DNA from: Ceratothoa steindachneri
Taxonomy: Eukaryota; Arthropoda; Malacostraca; Isopoda; Cymothoidae
NCBI GenBank assembly: GCA_963969495.1
Contig: OZ018338.1
Span: 45,267,206-45,331,205 of the forward strand
Direction of reading: 5' to 3'
Length of the DNA stretch: 64,000 nucleotides
Shown here one piece after another: positions 10,129-23,660 of the stretch (the first letter of the stretch is position 1; the number at the start of each line of letters is the position of its first letter). Both the position numbers and the translations under genes were made by a program. Under the pieces are notes generated by a model. It was not told the origin of the DNA, made no database searches, and saw only the letters and a program-made list of their open reading frames with translations.

Positions 10129-11357
10129 TGTCGTAGAATAGAATCTCGACTATATACCATATATAACTATTCGTTGAGGAAATAATTCAATTATATTTCG
10201 AGTGCGTGGTTATCTGGTTGACCGATGTTATTTATCTTCAATATGCTTAAGAAATGGAACTGAGCTCAAGGATAATAATATGGCTATCATTAATAAAATA
10301 GAGTTTTATTAATTAAACTATCAACAACACACTTTACGGAAAATGTTTACATAAACGGAGAATGGAAAGGGTCGTGGGAAATATCTGACTAATCCGAGGA
10401 TTAAGATTAGGAGAGATTTAAAAGGTCAACAAATAAAAATTAAAGGGATGGAATGGTGCGCTAAACCATTTAAAGCACAGGGTAGGGTTGACGAAAGGTT
10501 AGGTAATCAAAAGTAATGCTCAGCTTACGTAATTACAAGTTGTTGTGCAGAAGAAGGCGACGCGAAGGAATCTTCGGTCCACTGGCGAGTTCCAGCCGAA
10601 GAAGGGGATGATTAAATCATCCTGACGTGACGTCTTGGGAATGAGAACCGTTTCTTGACGAACACGCTTGAAGAACAATGGCTGTTATAACGTTGTTCTC
10701 TTCTGAACAACAGGGGGGGTGAGAACCGTCTCTTGTCTACGGGCTCAAAGAACAATGGCTGTTCTAACTTTGTTCTCTTTCTGAACAACCGGGGGGGGGT
10801 TGAGAACCGTTTCTTGTCAACGGGCTCAAAGAACAATGGCTGTTCTAACGTTGTTCTCCTTCTGAACAACAGATGGGGGGGGCTTGTGGACTTGGCGTCT
10901 TGAAGGCTCGAACCTTGGCACTCAAGGAATATTGTCCTCTTCTGGACAAAAATAGTGGATCTCGAGGTAGAGGGTCCCTGGTGCACAAGGTGAGACCGGA
11001 TCGGCGTGATGTCTCGCGAAGATAATCTGGATCTGATCTGATCTAATCGGTAAAGTTTCCATATAAATAGTTGGAGCCATCCCCTTGGCGAAGGGGACAA
11101 TGGAGTGGAGGCTTCGAGGGACTGCCCCAGCTGCGCCTTAGAACATACCTTATCTGCCCATAAGCCTAACTCAATCTGGCGAGATCGACGCATGGGGCAA
11201 AACGGGGGGGGGGGGGATGAACCTTCTTGGTTAAATATTGACTCAGGTGGCGATAAGGCGCCTGGCTTCGACGCGAAGATGCACGTGGTTAGCAACGTGT
11301 TTCTAAACAACATGTGATAGCGGTTGAATTTAGCGTGCCTTGGACCGTTCTATCACA
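10129..11357 (-). repeat. Gypsy LTR family 1, copy A2 (3' LTR)
   Basis: It runs from TGTCGTAG to CTATCACA, 1229 bp. Three hairpin-bearing subrepeats are present (near 10641, 10721 and 10802) against four in copies A1, B1 and C1, which accounts for most of the length difference. On the right it is followed by a purine tract (minus strand 11372-11358), marking it as a 3' LTR. On the left is the host gag target site. Confidence 0.75.
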
Positions 11358-11781
11358 CCCCTCCATTCCAGGGGAAGTTGTCACTTCGAAAAAAAAAAGA
11401 AGGGACAACGATAGAGCTCCGTTGTGGGGAACTCGTTTTCTTGTACTAACCGTACCTTTATGCACCTAGCTAGTATTACCTCAATACATATGATTATTTT
11501 GATCTTTTGATTATAGGGGAAAATAACCTTTAATACAAACTTAATCATAAAAGGGACATGGAGCAATGAAATGATATATAATTAGTACATATGGGACAAA
11601 ATAATTTTTACGTAATTTAATGGGTACAAATATATATATACATACGAGAAAAAAAATAAAAATAGACATTGAGCCACAAAATTCAGACATATACATTAAG
11701 TAATTATATTACAAGAGAATCTAATTTAAGTCGTACAAGACGGTATATACATACATGGAGATCCTAATCCTTCGAATATAA
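11358..11781 (-). other. Polypurine tract and gypsy 3' untranslated segment
   Basis: The tract GGAATGGAGGGG abuts the LTR. The rest is AT-rich and noncoding, between LTR and RNase H. It is homologous to 4895-5317. Confidence 0.6.
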
Positions 11782-13460
11782 TTAATCTACACTATTTGGT
11801 AACGCATTCCTACTGAGTGCGTCAGCGACCTGGTTATCGGAACCTTATATATAATTTATCTTAAATTGGTACTCTTGCAAGAGTAAACACTAGCGCATAA
11901 TTCGGCCGTTGGAGTGTCGTACATTCCGAATATAGGCCACCGGGCGGTGGTCAGTTCCGATCTGAAATTCTTTTCCTATCAAGTACATTTTAAATTTGTC
12001 TATAACCAAGATATTTCATAGAGCTTCCTTCTCTATAGTGGCATATCTCTTTTCGCGTGGTAATAATTGGCGACTAGTATATGCAACTGGATGACTCGTT
12101 CCGTCATCCTCGTATTGAAGGAGCACACCTCCAATGCCCTCGTTGCTCGCGTTGGTCTCATCCTAAAGGATTTTTCCGGGTTGGGCAACTTCAAGATTGG
12201 GGCAGAAATGAGCTTACTCTTGAGCTGATTAAAATGGGAAATAGCGAAATCATTCCAACGTAGACGATCGGTGGAATTCTTTTTTAAAGGGAGCTGAGGT
12301 GCGCCGCAATTGCAGGCTGGGTGCACACTATCTGCATTACCTTAAGGGACTCCGCGGGGTGATCTTCTTCTAGCGCCGATGTTTCGACCAGTTCTACGAA
12401 GGTATCTCCATGGGCGCGTTGGGGGTTCTTTTTTTCTTGGGGTCCACGGACAGTCTCCGTGTCCTTGTCTTGGGCCTTATCGCCTAAGGGTGTTAGTAAT
12501 TCACACTCCTTTTGTATCGTCCTAAAGTCCTGGTTAGCGGTCTCCGAGAAATCGGACGGTATCGGGATTCTGATGAGGACGGGCTCCTGGGCTTCTTTCT
12601 TAGCTCGGCCTCGAGGAAGGGCGGCCTGAGACACAGGGTCGGAACTTACTTGGGGGCTCTGTCCTATAAGCACGGAACAGAATTTTATACGTGCTGAAAT
12701 GACTTCAGCCCAGCCATCATAATATTGACACTGCAGGTAACATCTAACGACGGGGAATTGGTTCGCCCGCCCAAGGTAGTCATGAACCACCGGAAATTTT
12801 TCGTGGTTAGGGTCCACTTGGGGGAGGAGTTCGTCGGACACGATGAAACACGTACATCCTTTGTCCCTGACGAGAGTCGATACTCAGCAGCCATTCACGC
12901 TGCCCTCCTCAAATTTCAAAGTTCCCGATGAACTTTTATCAAAAATAAAATTTACCTGGTGACCTGACAGAGGGGGAGAAGTTTCTGCTTGGGTCTGCGC
13001 CACCGGGGGAGCTGGGGTTGCATTAATCTGGTGAACTTGGTGTGCTGGTCCGCTTTTCAGCCTAGAATTTGGGGGGCAATTCCAGCTCATGTGGTTTTCT
13101 ACACCACAGGTGAAGCATATGATTGGTTGCTTCGGGAAGAGAGATGGAGGAGAAGTCTTAACGGGTGGTTTGGAGTCCCGTTGTTGGTTTTTGGGAAAGA
13201 AGTTTTGGGGTTTTACGGGGCTCGGAAACTTCATCGGCTTTCCTGTGAAGGGGCACGAATCCTTCCTTCTTTCCTTGTAGGCGGATTGGTGAGAAGTTCG
13301 ATTCTCCTTAGGGTATAAATTATGGCTTGCGGCATAGACATCCGCTTCTTAGGTACACTCTTTAAAGGTCTGGCACCGACGATCCTTGACGAACGCGCGG
13401 ATCTCCGTCGGGAGAGACGCCAAAAATTGATCTCGCAACACGAAGTCTGTTAAGGAGTTC
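11782..13460 (-). pseudogene. Gypsy gag-protease-RNase H deletion derivative (copy B)
   Basis: Minus-strand order: gag middle (LRDQFLASLPTEIRAFVKD), the CCHC knuckle CFTCGVENHMSWNC near 13125, the protease-like region, and a charged linker ending VMQIVCTQP. The frame then passes straight into the end of the RT connection (AIAAHLSSL) and RNase H (LRWNDFAISHFNQLKSKLIS, QYEDDGTSHPV), ending NQVADALSRNALPNSVD with a stop at 11782. Compared with copy A the deletion is larger: all of RT including the thumb is gone. The fusion keeps a 185-codon open frame across the junction (12841-12284). No catalytic RT or integrase remains, so it is non-autonomous. Confidence 0.8.
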
Positions 13461-15072
13461 TAGGGTCAGACGCATTCCTAGATGAGAATAAACTATACCT
13501 TTTAGCTCAAGGGCGAGAAATTTCCTAAGCTGTAGAGGCAGCCCTTGTACGACTTGAGGATTTGACCTTCTGGGTTCTCACACTTATCGCAGGTTTTTGT
13601 GAAGGCGGCTGTCGTAGAATGGACTCTCGACGATATACCATATATAAATATTCGTTGAGGGAACTTCTTTAATTATCTTTAGAGTGCGTGGAAGGTCTGG
13701 CGGGCCGATATTATGTATCTTCGATATGCTTAAGAAGTGGAACTGAGCTTAAGGATAATAATATTGCTATCATTAATAAAATAGAGTTTTATTAATAATA
13801 ACTATCAACAAACACAAGACGGAAAATATTCAAATAAACAGAGAATGGAAAGGGTCGTGGACTCGGGCTAATCCGAGGATTAAAGGATTTAAAAAGGTAA
13901 AACAAATATAGAGTTAAAGGAATGGGATGGTTCGCTAAACCATTTAAAGCACAGGATAGAATTGACAAAAGAGTTAATTACTTATAAGGTGACGTTTGGC
14001 TTACGTAACTTTATACTAGTTGTGCAGTGGAAGGCGACGTGGACGAATTTTCGGTCCGCTGGCGAGTTACAGCCGAAGGGGAGGAATAAGATGATCCTGA
14101 CGTGGCGTCTTGGGAATGAGAACCGTTCTCGACGAACGGCTTGAAGAACAATGGCTGTTCTACGTTATCTCTTCTGAACAAAAGGGGGGGGGGGTGAGAA
14201 CCGTCTCTTGTTTACGGGCTCAAGAACAATGGCTGTTCTAATGTTGTTCTCCTCTCAACAACAAGGGGCAAGGGTGAGAACCGTTTCTTGGCGAACGGGC
14301 TCAAAAGAACAATAGCTGTTCTACGTTCTTCTCTTCTGAACAACAAGGGGGAGGGGGGGTGAGAACCGTCTATTGTCTACGGGCTCAAGAACAATGGCTG
14401 TTCTAACGTTGTTCTCTTTCTGAACAACGAGGGGAAAGCCTTGAGGACTTGGCGTGACGAAAGGCTCGAACCTTTGGCACTCAAGGGATATTGTCCTCCT
14501 TCTGGACAAGTGATGGTGAATCTCGAGGTCGAGGTCCCTTGGCGCACAAAGGGAGAGAGGGTCGTGGTGATGTTTCGCGACGAAAATCTGGATCTTCAAT
14601 CTGATCTTAGTGGTAAAGTTTCCATCTAAATAGTCGAGACACTCCCTTGGCGTGGGGGACAATGGAGTGGGAACTTCGAGGGAATGCACAGCCGAGGCTT
14701 GGAACAATGCCTTATCTGCCCATAAGCCTAACTCAATCTGGCGAGGTCGGCGTATGGGGGCGAACGGGGGTACGATAACCTCCTTGTTTAAACATTGACA
14801 TCCGGTGGCTGTGATAAGGCGCCAAGCTTCGAAGCGAAGATGCACGTGGGAGCATCGTGGATTTAAAATAATATGTGATAGGAGTTGAAACTAACGCTGC
14901 CTCAACCCGTTCTATCACAGCTGCATTTCAGGTAATCCCGGCGTCTCACGGCGTCTTATCATTTCGTAACTCCATTAGCAGAGACGAAAAGGATAGTTCA
15001 ATTTTCTGTTGCCTCTCTCTCTCTATTGAAGGGCGAGGCGGCGAAAAATCTTCCCCTCTGTGATCTCTGACA
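13461..15072 (-). repeat. Family 2 LTR remnant split by LTR insertion (copy B)
   Basis: This has the same structure as 7373-8975. The left part ends GAAGGCGGC at 13609 and the right part resumes GCTGCATTTCAGG at 14920. The right end CTCTGACA is at 15072, followed by the purine tract. Confidence 0.65.
13610..14919 (-). mobile_element. Solo gypsy LTR (family 1), copy B1
   Basis: It runs TGTCGTAG to CTATCACA, 1310 bp, with flanks GCGGC and GCTGC as in copy A1. Because the whole flank is shared, this is a duplicate of the same insertion and not an independent one. Four subrepeats with G runs are present (near 14118, 14196, 14275 and 14361). The G runs vary in length between copies A1 and B1. Confidence 0.75.
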
Positions 15073-15654
15073 CTCCTCCATCCTCAGGTGGACCTTCTGG
15101 GAAAGAGGTGACGTTGGAGAATGATGAGTGGGGGGGAAAATATAAGTTAAAATCGCATAACAATAGCGGATAAAGTTGAGAGCACTTAGGAGCCGAAGTA
15201 CCAAGTAGTTGAGCTAAGGTTATACAATGCTACAGCATGGTTGCCGAAGGATATTTTCTCTATGATATCTTTAAGTGAGGCTCACTGGCCCGAGGGTGAG
15301 TTACCCTGAGATTATACAAAACAAAATAAAGAAAAAAAACAATTAAGGATATAAAAGAAATTCATTGTACACATATAAACAAACACACAAAAGATTATAT
15401 ATATACATAAAGGATAGGCGTTTTCTTAATATATGGTCAAATATACAAATCAATTTCATAAACAAAATTAATACATGGATTAATAAAAGGAAATGGATCG
15501 GATCTTTTCTTGCTGAGCAGCTAATCGATTATTCCCGATATGGAAACCGAGCAATCGATAGTGCAAAAATTAAGGTCACACTTGCCGTCCAATTGTCGAA
15601 TTGTGTTCCAGAATTCGATACAGAATGGCTTAAATGGTGGTCAAGTGTTGATCC

Positions 15655-16275
15655 AAATCTTCGGTGGCAATATTTGAAGATCTTCTGAGCGGTCTTCGAG
15701 TGACTAAAATGACTAGCAAATAGGCTATCGTGGGCTGTTTGCAAGATTCGAGGGACGTGAAAAGGGGTACACATAGTGTACGGGGCTCAATGTCGTTTTC
15801 CTTTATGCAGACTCGATTGAGGAGGTAGTGCCTGACGAGGTAGGAAATCGCATTATTCCCCCTGATGGTTTCGCGTTTTATTCTGGGTTTTGGTACACAG
15901 GGAAAGAAGAGATTTAAATTTCCTCTGGTTTTTAAACTCTGGAATTCTTGAACACACGGTGGTTCCAGAGGTGTTAGGGCTTTCAGTCTCTTCTTCATGA
16001 GAGAACGGGTAGTAACGGGTTTTAGCCACCGAGGCGGAAGCAACCCAGGGGGGACTGACAAATTAGAACAAAGCAGTGAACAACGGGGAATTTATTGGCC
16101 CGCTTCAAGTAATCATGCACTACGGTAAACTTATCGTGGTCATGAACGACAGGGCGGAGTAGTGCATCGGATACAACAATGCACGTGCACCATGTATCAC
16201 GGTCGAAGGTAGAGATTTAGAACCCATTCACGGCTCCAGTTTCAAATTAGAGGGCCATGAACTCCACAGGAATAG
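15655..16275 (-). pseudogene. Host gypsy protease-integrase remnant (copy B)
   Basis: Duplicate of 9560-10123. It retains the segment missing there, with minus-strand AISYLVRHYLLNRVCIKEN directly before the integrase zinc domain. The sequence PRTLCVP and, in another frame, FASHFSHSKTAQKIFKY show the integrase N-terminus. Frames are broken and the catalytic core is absent. Confidence 0.7.
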
Positions 16276-16280
16276 CACAC

Positions 16281-17510
16281 TGTCGTAGAATGGAATCTCG
16301 ACTATATACCATCTATAACTATTCGTTGAGGGAATAATTCAATTATATTTCGATTGCGTGGTTATCTGGTTGACCGATTTTATTTATCTTCAATATGCTT
16401 AAGAAATGGAACTGAGCTCAAGGATAATAATATGGCTATCATTAATAAAATAGAGTTTTATTAATTAAACTATCAACAACACACTTTACGGAAAATGTTT
16501 ACATAAACGGAGAATGGAAAGGGTCGTGGGAAATATCTGACTAATCCGAGGATTAAGATTAGGAGAGATTTAAAAGGTAAACAAATAAAAATTAAAGGGA
16601 TGGAATGGTGCGCTAAACCATTTAAAGCACAGGGTAGGGTTGACGAAAGGTTAGGTAATCAAAAGTAATGCTCAGCTTACGTAATTACAAGTTGTTGTGC
16701 AGAGGAAGGCGACGCGAAGGAATCTTCGGTCCACTGGCGAGTTCCAGCCGAAGAAGGGGATGATTAAATCATCCTGACGTGACGTCTTGGGAATGAGAAC
16801 CGTTTCTTGACGAACACGCTTGAAGAACAATGGCTGTTATAACGTTGTTCTCTTCTGAACAACAGGGGGGGTGAGAACCGTCTCTTGTCTACGGGCTCAA
16901 AGAACAATGGCTGTTCTAACTTTGTTCTCTTTCTGAACAACAGGAAGGGGGGGAGGGTGAGAACCGTTTCTTGTCAACGGGCTCAAAGAACAATGGCTAT
17001 TCTAACGTTGTTCTCTTTCTGAACAACAGGGGGGGGGGCCTTGTGGACTTGGCGTCTTGAAGGCTCGAACCTTGGCACTCAAGGAATATTGTCCTCTTCT
17101 GGACAAAAATAGTGGATCTCGAGGTAGAGGGTCCCTGGTGCACAAGGTGAGACCGGATCGGCGTGATGTCTCGCGAAGATAATCTGGATCTGATCTGATC
17201 TAATCGGTAAAGTTTCCATATAAATAGTTGGAGCCATCCCCTTGGCGAAAGGGACAATGGAGTGGAGGCTTCGATGGACTGCCCCAGCCGCGCCTTGGAA
17301 CATACCTTTTCTGCCTATAAGCCTAACTCAATCTGGCGAGATCGACGCATGGGGCAAAACGGGGGGGGGGTGAACCTCCTTGGTTAAATATTGACTCAGG
17401 TGGCGATAAGGCGCCTGGCTTCGACGCGAAGATGCACGTGGGTAGCAACGTGTTTCTAAAGAACATGTGATAGCGATTGAATTTAGGGTGCCTTGGACCG
17501 TTCTATCACA
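16281..17510 (-). repeat. Gypsy LTR family 1, copy B2
   Basis: TGTCGTAG to CTATCACA, 1230 bp. Left flank CACAC (16276-16280) inherited from the original insertion; right flank is the purine tract. Nearly identical to 22431-23660 and very similar to 10129-11357. Confidence 0.75.
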
Positions 17511-17931
17511 CCCCTCCATTCCAGGGGAAGTTGTCACTTCGAAAAAAAAAGAAGGGACAACGATAGAGCTCCGTTGTGGGGAACTCGTTTTCTTGTACTA
17601 ACCGTACCTTTATGCACCTAGCTAGTATTACCTCAATACATATGATTATTTTGATCTTTTGATTATATGGGAAAATAACCTTTAATACAAACTTAATCAT
17701 AAAAGGGACATGGAGCAATGAAATGATATAAAATTAGTACATATGGGACAAAATAATTTTTACGTAATTTAATGGGTACAAATATATATACATACGAGAA
17801 AAAAAATAAAAATAGACATTGAGCCACAAAATTCAGACATATACATTAAGTAATTATATTACAAGAGAATCTAATTTAAGTCGTACAAGACGGTATATAC
17901 ATACATGGAGATCCTAATCCTTCGAATATAA
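17511..17931 (-). other. Polypurine tract and gypsy 3' untranslated segment (copy B/C)
   Basis: Purine tract next to the LTR, then AT-rich noncoding sequence to the RNase H stop codon at 17932. Same as 11358-11781. Confidence 0.6.
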
Positions 17932-19610
17932 TTAATCTACACTATTTGGTAACGCATTCCTACTGAGTGCGTCAGCGACCTGGTTATCGGAACCTTATAT
18001 ATAATTTATCTTAAATTGGTACTCTTGCAAGAGTAAACACTAGCGCATAATTCGGCCGTTGGAGTGTCGTACATTCCGAATATAGGCCACCGGGCGGTGG
18101 TCAGTTCCGATCTCAAATTCTTTTCCTATCAAGTACATTTTGAATTTGTCTATAACCAAGATAATTGATAGAGCTTCCTTCCCTATAGTGGCATATCTTT
18201 TTTCGCGTGGTAATAATTGGCGACTAGTATATGCAACTGGATGACTCGTTCCGTCATCCTCGTATTGAAGGAGCACACCTCCAATGCCCTCGTTGCTCGC
18301 GTTGGTCTCATCCTAAAGGATTTTTCCGGGTTGGGCAACTTCAAGATTGGGGCAGAAATGAGCTTACTCTTGAGCTGATTAAAATGGGAAATAGCGAAAT
18401 CATTCCAACGTAGACGATCGGTGGAATTCTTTTTTAAAGGGAGCTGAGGTGCGCCGCAATTGCAGGCTGGGTGCACACTATCTGCATTACCTTAAGGGAC
18501 TCCGCGGGGTGATCTTCTTCTAGCGCCGATGTTTCGACCAGTTCTACGAAGGTATCTCCATGGGCGCGTTGGGGGTTCTTTTTTTCTTGGGGTCCACGGA
18601 CAGTCTCCGTGTCCTTGTCTTGGGCCTTATCGCCTAAGGGTGTTAGTAATTCACACTCCTTTTGTATCGTCCTAAAGTCCTGGTTAGCGGTCTCCGAGAA
18701 ATCGGACGGTATCGGGATTCTGATGAGGACGGGCTCCTGGGCTTCTTTCTTAGCTCGGCCTCGAGGAAGGGCGGCCTGAGACACAGGGTCGGAACTTACT
18801 TGGGGGCTCTGTCCTATAAGCACGGAACAGAATTTTATACGTGCTGAAATGACTTCAGCCCAGCCATCATAATATTGACACTGCAGGTAACATCTAACGA
18901 CGGGGAATTGGTTCGCCCGCCCAAGGTAGTCATGAACCACCGGAAATTTTTCGTGGTTAGGGTCCACTTGGGGGAGGAGTTCGTCGGACACGATGAAACA
19001 CGTACATCCTTTGTCCCTGACGAGAGTCGATACTCAGCAGCCATTCACGCTGCCCTCCTCAAATTTCAAAGTTCCCGATGAACTTTTATCAAAAATAAAA
19101 TTTACCTGGTGACCTGACAGAGGGGGAGAAGTTTCTGCTTGGGTCTGCGCCACCGGGGGAGCTGGGGTTGCATTAATCTGGTGAACTTGGTGTGCTGGTC
19201 CGCTTTTCAGCCTAGAATTTGGGGGGCAATTCCAGCTCATGTGGTTTTCTACACCACAGGTGAAGCATATGATTGGTTGCTTCGGGAAGAGAGATGGAGG
19301 AGAAGTCTTAACGGGTGGTTTGGAGTCCCGTTGTTGGTTTTTGGGAAAGAAGTTTTGGGGTTTTACGGGGCTCGGAAACTTCATCGGCTTTCCTGTGAAG
19401 GGGCACGAATCCTTCCTTCTTTCCTTGTAGGCGGATTGGTGAGAAGTTCGATTCTCCTTAGGGTATAAATTATGGCTTGCGGCATAGACATCCGCTTCTT
19501 AGGTACACTCTTTAAAGGTCTGGCACCGACGATCCTTGACGAACGCGCGGATCTCCGTCGGGAGAGACGCCAAAAATTGATCTCGCAACACGAAGTCTGT
19601 TAAGGAGTTC
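17932..19610 (-). pseudogene. Gypsy gag-protease-RNase H deletion derivative (copy C)
   Basis: Duplicate of 11782-13460 at an offset of 6150 bp. It shares the same fusion of linker (VMQIVCTQP) to the end of the RT connection and RNase H, and the same intact CCHC knuckle. The RNase H part shows a few differences from copy B, lying in the segment 17932-18210 that is outside the near-identical block. RT and integrase are absent. Confidence 0.8.
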
Positions 19611-21222
19611 TAGGGTCAGACGCATTCCTAGATGAGAATAAACTATACCTTTTAGCTCAAGGGCGAGAAATTTCCTAAGCTGTAGAGGCAGCCCTTGTAC
19701 GACTTGAGGATTTGACCTTCTGGGTTCTCACACTTATCGCAGGTTTTTGTGAAGGCGGCTGTCGTAGAATGGACTCTCGACGATATACCATATATAAATA
19801 TTCGTTGAGGGAACTTCTTTAATTATCTTTAGAGTGCGTGGAAGGTCTGGCGGGCCGATATTATGTATCTTCGATATGCTTAAGAAGTGGAACTGAGCTT
19901 AAGGATAATAATATTGCTATCATTAATAAAATAGAGTTTTATTAATAATAACTATCAACAAACACAAGACGGAAAATATTCAAATAAACAGAGAATGGAA
20001 AGGGTCGTGGACTCGGGCTAATCCGAGGATTAAAGGATTTAAAAAGGTAAAACAAATATAGAGTTAAAGGAATGGGATGGTTCGCTAAACCATTTAAAGC
20101 ACAGGATAGAATTGACAAAAGAGTTAATTACTTATAAGGTGACGTTTGGCTTACGTAACTTTATACTAGTTGTGCAGTGGAAGGCGACGTGGACGAATTT
20201 TCGGTCCGCTGGCGAGTTACAGCCGAAGGGGAGGAATAAGATGATCCTGACGTGGCGTCTTGGGAATGAGAACCGTTCTCGACGAACGGCTTGAAGAACA
20301 ATGGCTGTTCTACGTTATCTCTTCTGAACAAAAGGGGGGGGGGGTGAGAACCGTCTCTTGTTTACGGGCTCAAGAACAATGGCTGTTCTAATGTTGTTCT
20401 CCTCTCAACAACAAGGGGCAAGGGTGAGAACCGTTTCTTGGCGAACGGGCTCAAAAGAACAATAGCTGTTCTACGTTCTTCTCTTCTGAACAACAAGGGG
20501 GAGGGGGGGTGAGAACCGTCTATTGTCTACGGGCTCAAGAACAATGGCTGTTCTAACGTTGTTCTCTTTCTGAACAACGAGGGGAAAGCCTTGAGGACTT
20601 GGCGTGACGAAAGGCTCGAACCTTTGGCACTCAAGGGATATTGTCCTCCTTCTGGACAAGTGATGGTGAATCTCGAGGTCGAGGTCCCTTGGCGCACAAA
20701 GGGAGAGAGGGTCGTGGTGATGTTTCGCGACGAAAATCTGGATCTTCAATCTGATCTTAGTGGTAAAGTTTCCATCTAAATAGTCGAGACACTCCCTTGG
20801 CGTGGGGGACAATGGAGTGGGAACTTCGAGGGAATGCACAGCCGAGGCTTGGAACAATGCCTTATCTGCCCATAAGCCTAACTCAATCTGGCGAGGTCGG
20901 CGTATGGGGGCGAACGGGGGTACGATAACCTCCTTGTTTAAACATTGACATCCGGTGGCTGTGATAAGGCGCCAAGCTTCGAAGCGAAGATGCACGTGGG
21001 AGCATCGTGGATTTAAAATAATATGTGATAGGAGTTGAAACTAACGCTGCCTCAACCCGTTCTATCACAGCTGCATTTCAGGTAATCCCGGCGTCTCACG
21101 GCGTCTTATCATTTCGTAACTCCATTAGCAGAGACGAAAAGGATAGTTCAATTTTCTGTTGCCTCTCTCTCTCTATTGAAGGGCGAGGCGGCGAAAAATC
21201 TTCCCCTCTGTGATCTCTGACA
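19611..21222 (-). repeat. Family 2 LTR remnant split by LTR insertion (copy C)
   Basis: Duplicate of 13461-15072. Interrupted by the family 1 LTR at 19760-21069. Confidence 0.65.
19760..21069 (-). mobile_element. Solo gypsy LTR (family 1), copy C1
   Basis: Duplicate of 13610-14919 with the same ends, length (1310 bp) and 5-bp flanks GCGGC/GCTGC. Confidence 0.75.
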
Positions 21223-21804
21223 CTCCTCCATCCTCAGGTGGACCTTCTGGGAAAGAGGTGACGTTGGAGAATGATGAGTGGGGGGGAAAATATAAGTTAA
21301 AATCGCATAACAATAGCGGATAAAGTTGAGAGCACTTAGGAGCCGAAGTACCAAGTAGTTGAGCTAAGGTTATACAATGCTACAGCATGGTTGCCGAAGG
21401 ATATTTTCTCTATGATATCTTTAAGTGAGGCTCACTGGCCCGAGGGTGAGTTACCCTGAGATTATACAAAACAAAATAAAGAAAAAAAACAATTAAGGAT
21501 ATAAAAGAAATTCATTGTACACATATAAACAAACACACAAAAGATTATATATATACATAAAGGATAGGCGTTTTCTTAATATATGGTCAAATATACAAAT
21601 CAATTTCATAAACAAAATTAATACATGGATTAATAAAAGGAAATGGATCGGATCTTTTCTTGCTGAGCAGCTAATCGATTATTCCCGATATGGAAACCGA
21701 GCAATCGATAGTGCAAAAATTAAGGTCACACTTGCCGTCCAATTGTCGAATTGTGTTCCAGAATTCGATACAGAATGGCTTAAATGGTGGTCAAGTGTTG
21801 ATCC

Positions 21805-22425
21805 AAATCTTCGGTGGCAATATTTGAAGATCTTCTGAGCGGTCTTCGAGTGACTAAAATGACTAGCAAATAGGCTATCGTGGGCTGTTTGCAAGATTCG
21901 AGGGACGTGAAAAGGGGTACACATAGTGTACGGGGCTCAATGTCGTTTTCCTTTATGCAGACTCGATTGAGGAGGTAGTGCCTGACGAGGTAGGAAATCG
22001 CATTATTTCCCCTGATGGTTTCGCGTTTTATTCTGGGTTTTGGTACACAGGGAAAGAAGAGATTTAAATTTCCTCTGGTTTTTAAACTCTGGAATTCTTG
22101 AACACACGGTGGTTCCAGAGGTGTTAGGGCTTTCAGTCTCTTCTTCATGAGAGAACGGGTAGTAACGGGTTTTAGCCACCGAGGCGGAAGCAACCCAGGG
22201 GGGACTGACAAATTAGAACAAAGCAGTGAACAACGGGGAATTTATTGGCCCGCTTCAAGTAATCATGCACTACGGTAAACTTATCGTGGTCATGAACGAC
22301 AGGGCGGAGTAGTGCATCGGATACAACAATGCACGTGCACCATGTATCACGGTCGAAGGTAGAGATTTAGAACCCATTCACGGCTCCAGTTTCAAATTAG
22401 AGGGCCATGAACTCCACAGGAATAG
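21805..22425 (-). pseudogene. Host gypsy protease-integrase remnant (copy C)
   Basis: Duplicate of 15655-16275. I see one base difference between the two (15852 versus 22002). It contains the same protease-like stretch and integrase zinc-domain start, and the same frame breaks. Confidence 0.7.
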
Positions 22426-22430
22426 CACAC

Positions 22431-23660
22431 TGTCGTAGAATGGAATCTCGACTATATACCATCTATAACTATTCGTTGAGGGAATAATTCAATTATATTT
22501 CGATTGCGTGGTTATCTGGTTGACCGATTTTATTTATCTTCAATATGCTTAAGAAATGGAACTGAGCTCAAGGATAATAATATGGCTATCATTAATAAAA
22601 TAGAGTTTTATTAATTAAACTATCAACAACACACTTTACGGAAAATGTTTACATAAACGGAGAATGGAAAGGGTCGTGGGAAATATCTGACTAATCCGAG
22701 GATTAAGATTAGGAGAGATTTAAAAGGTAAACAAATAAAAATTAAAGGGATGGAATGGTGCGCTAAACCATTTAAAGCACAGGGTAGGGTTGACGAAAGG
22801 TTAGGTAATCAAAAGTAATGCTCAGCTTACGTAATTACAAGTTGTTGTGCAGAGGAAGGCGACGCGAAGGAATCTTCGGTCCACTGGCGAGTTCCAGCCG
22901 AAGAAGGGGATGATTAAATCATCCTGACGTGACGTCTTGGGAATGAGAACCGTTTCTTGACGAACACGCTTGAAGAACAATGGCTGTTATAACGTTGTTC
23001 TCTTCTGAACAACAGGGGGGGTGAGAACCGTCTCTTGTCTACGGGCTCAAAGAACAATGGCTGTTCTAACTTTGTTCTCTTTCTGAACAACAGGAAGGGG
23101 GGGAGGGTGAGAACCGTTTCTTGTCAACGGGCTCAAAGAACAATGGCTATTCTAACGTTGTTCTCTTTCTGAACAACAGGGGGGGGGGCCTTGTGGACTT
23201 GGCGTCTTGAAGGCTCGAACCTTGGCACTCAAGGAATATTGTCCTCTTCTGGACAAAAATAGTGGATCTCGAGGTAGAGGGTCCCTGGTGCACAAGGTGA
23301 GACCGGATCGGCGTGATGTCTCGCGAAGATAATCTGGATCTGATCTGATCTAATCGGTAAAGTTTCCATATAAATAGTTGGAGCCATCCCCTTGGCGAAA
23401 GGGACAATGGAGTGGAGGCTTCGATGGACTGCCCCAGCCGCGCCTTGGAACATACCTTTTCTGCCTATAAGCCTAACTCAATCTGGCGAGATCGACGCAT
23501 GGGGCAAAACGGGGGGGGGGTGAACCTCCTTGGTTAAATATTGACTCAGGTGGCGATAAGGCGCCTGGCTTCGACGCGAAGATGCACGTGGGTAGCAACG
23601 TGTTTCTAAAGAACATGTGATAGCGATTGAATTTAGGGTGCCTTGGACCGTTCTATCACA
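22431..23660 (-). repeat. Gypsy LTR family 1, copy C2
   Basis: TGTCGTAG to CTATCACA, 1230 bp, duplicate of 16281-17510. It is the 3' LTR of the RT-containing element D, with the purine tract at its right edge. Confidence 0.75.

Noticed and set aside
10612..11313. 233-codon minus-strand frame
   Set aside because: It overlaps LTR subrepeats and gives low-complexity repeats (EPVDKRRFSPP). The equivalent frame is interrupted in copies B2 and C2.
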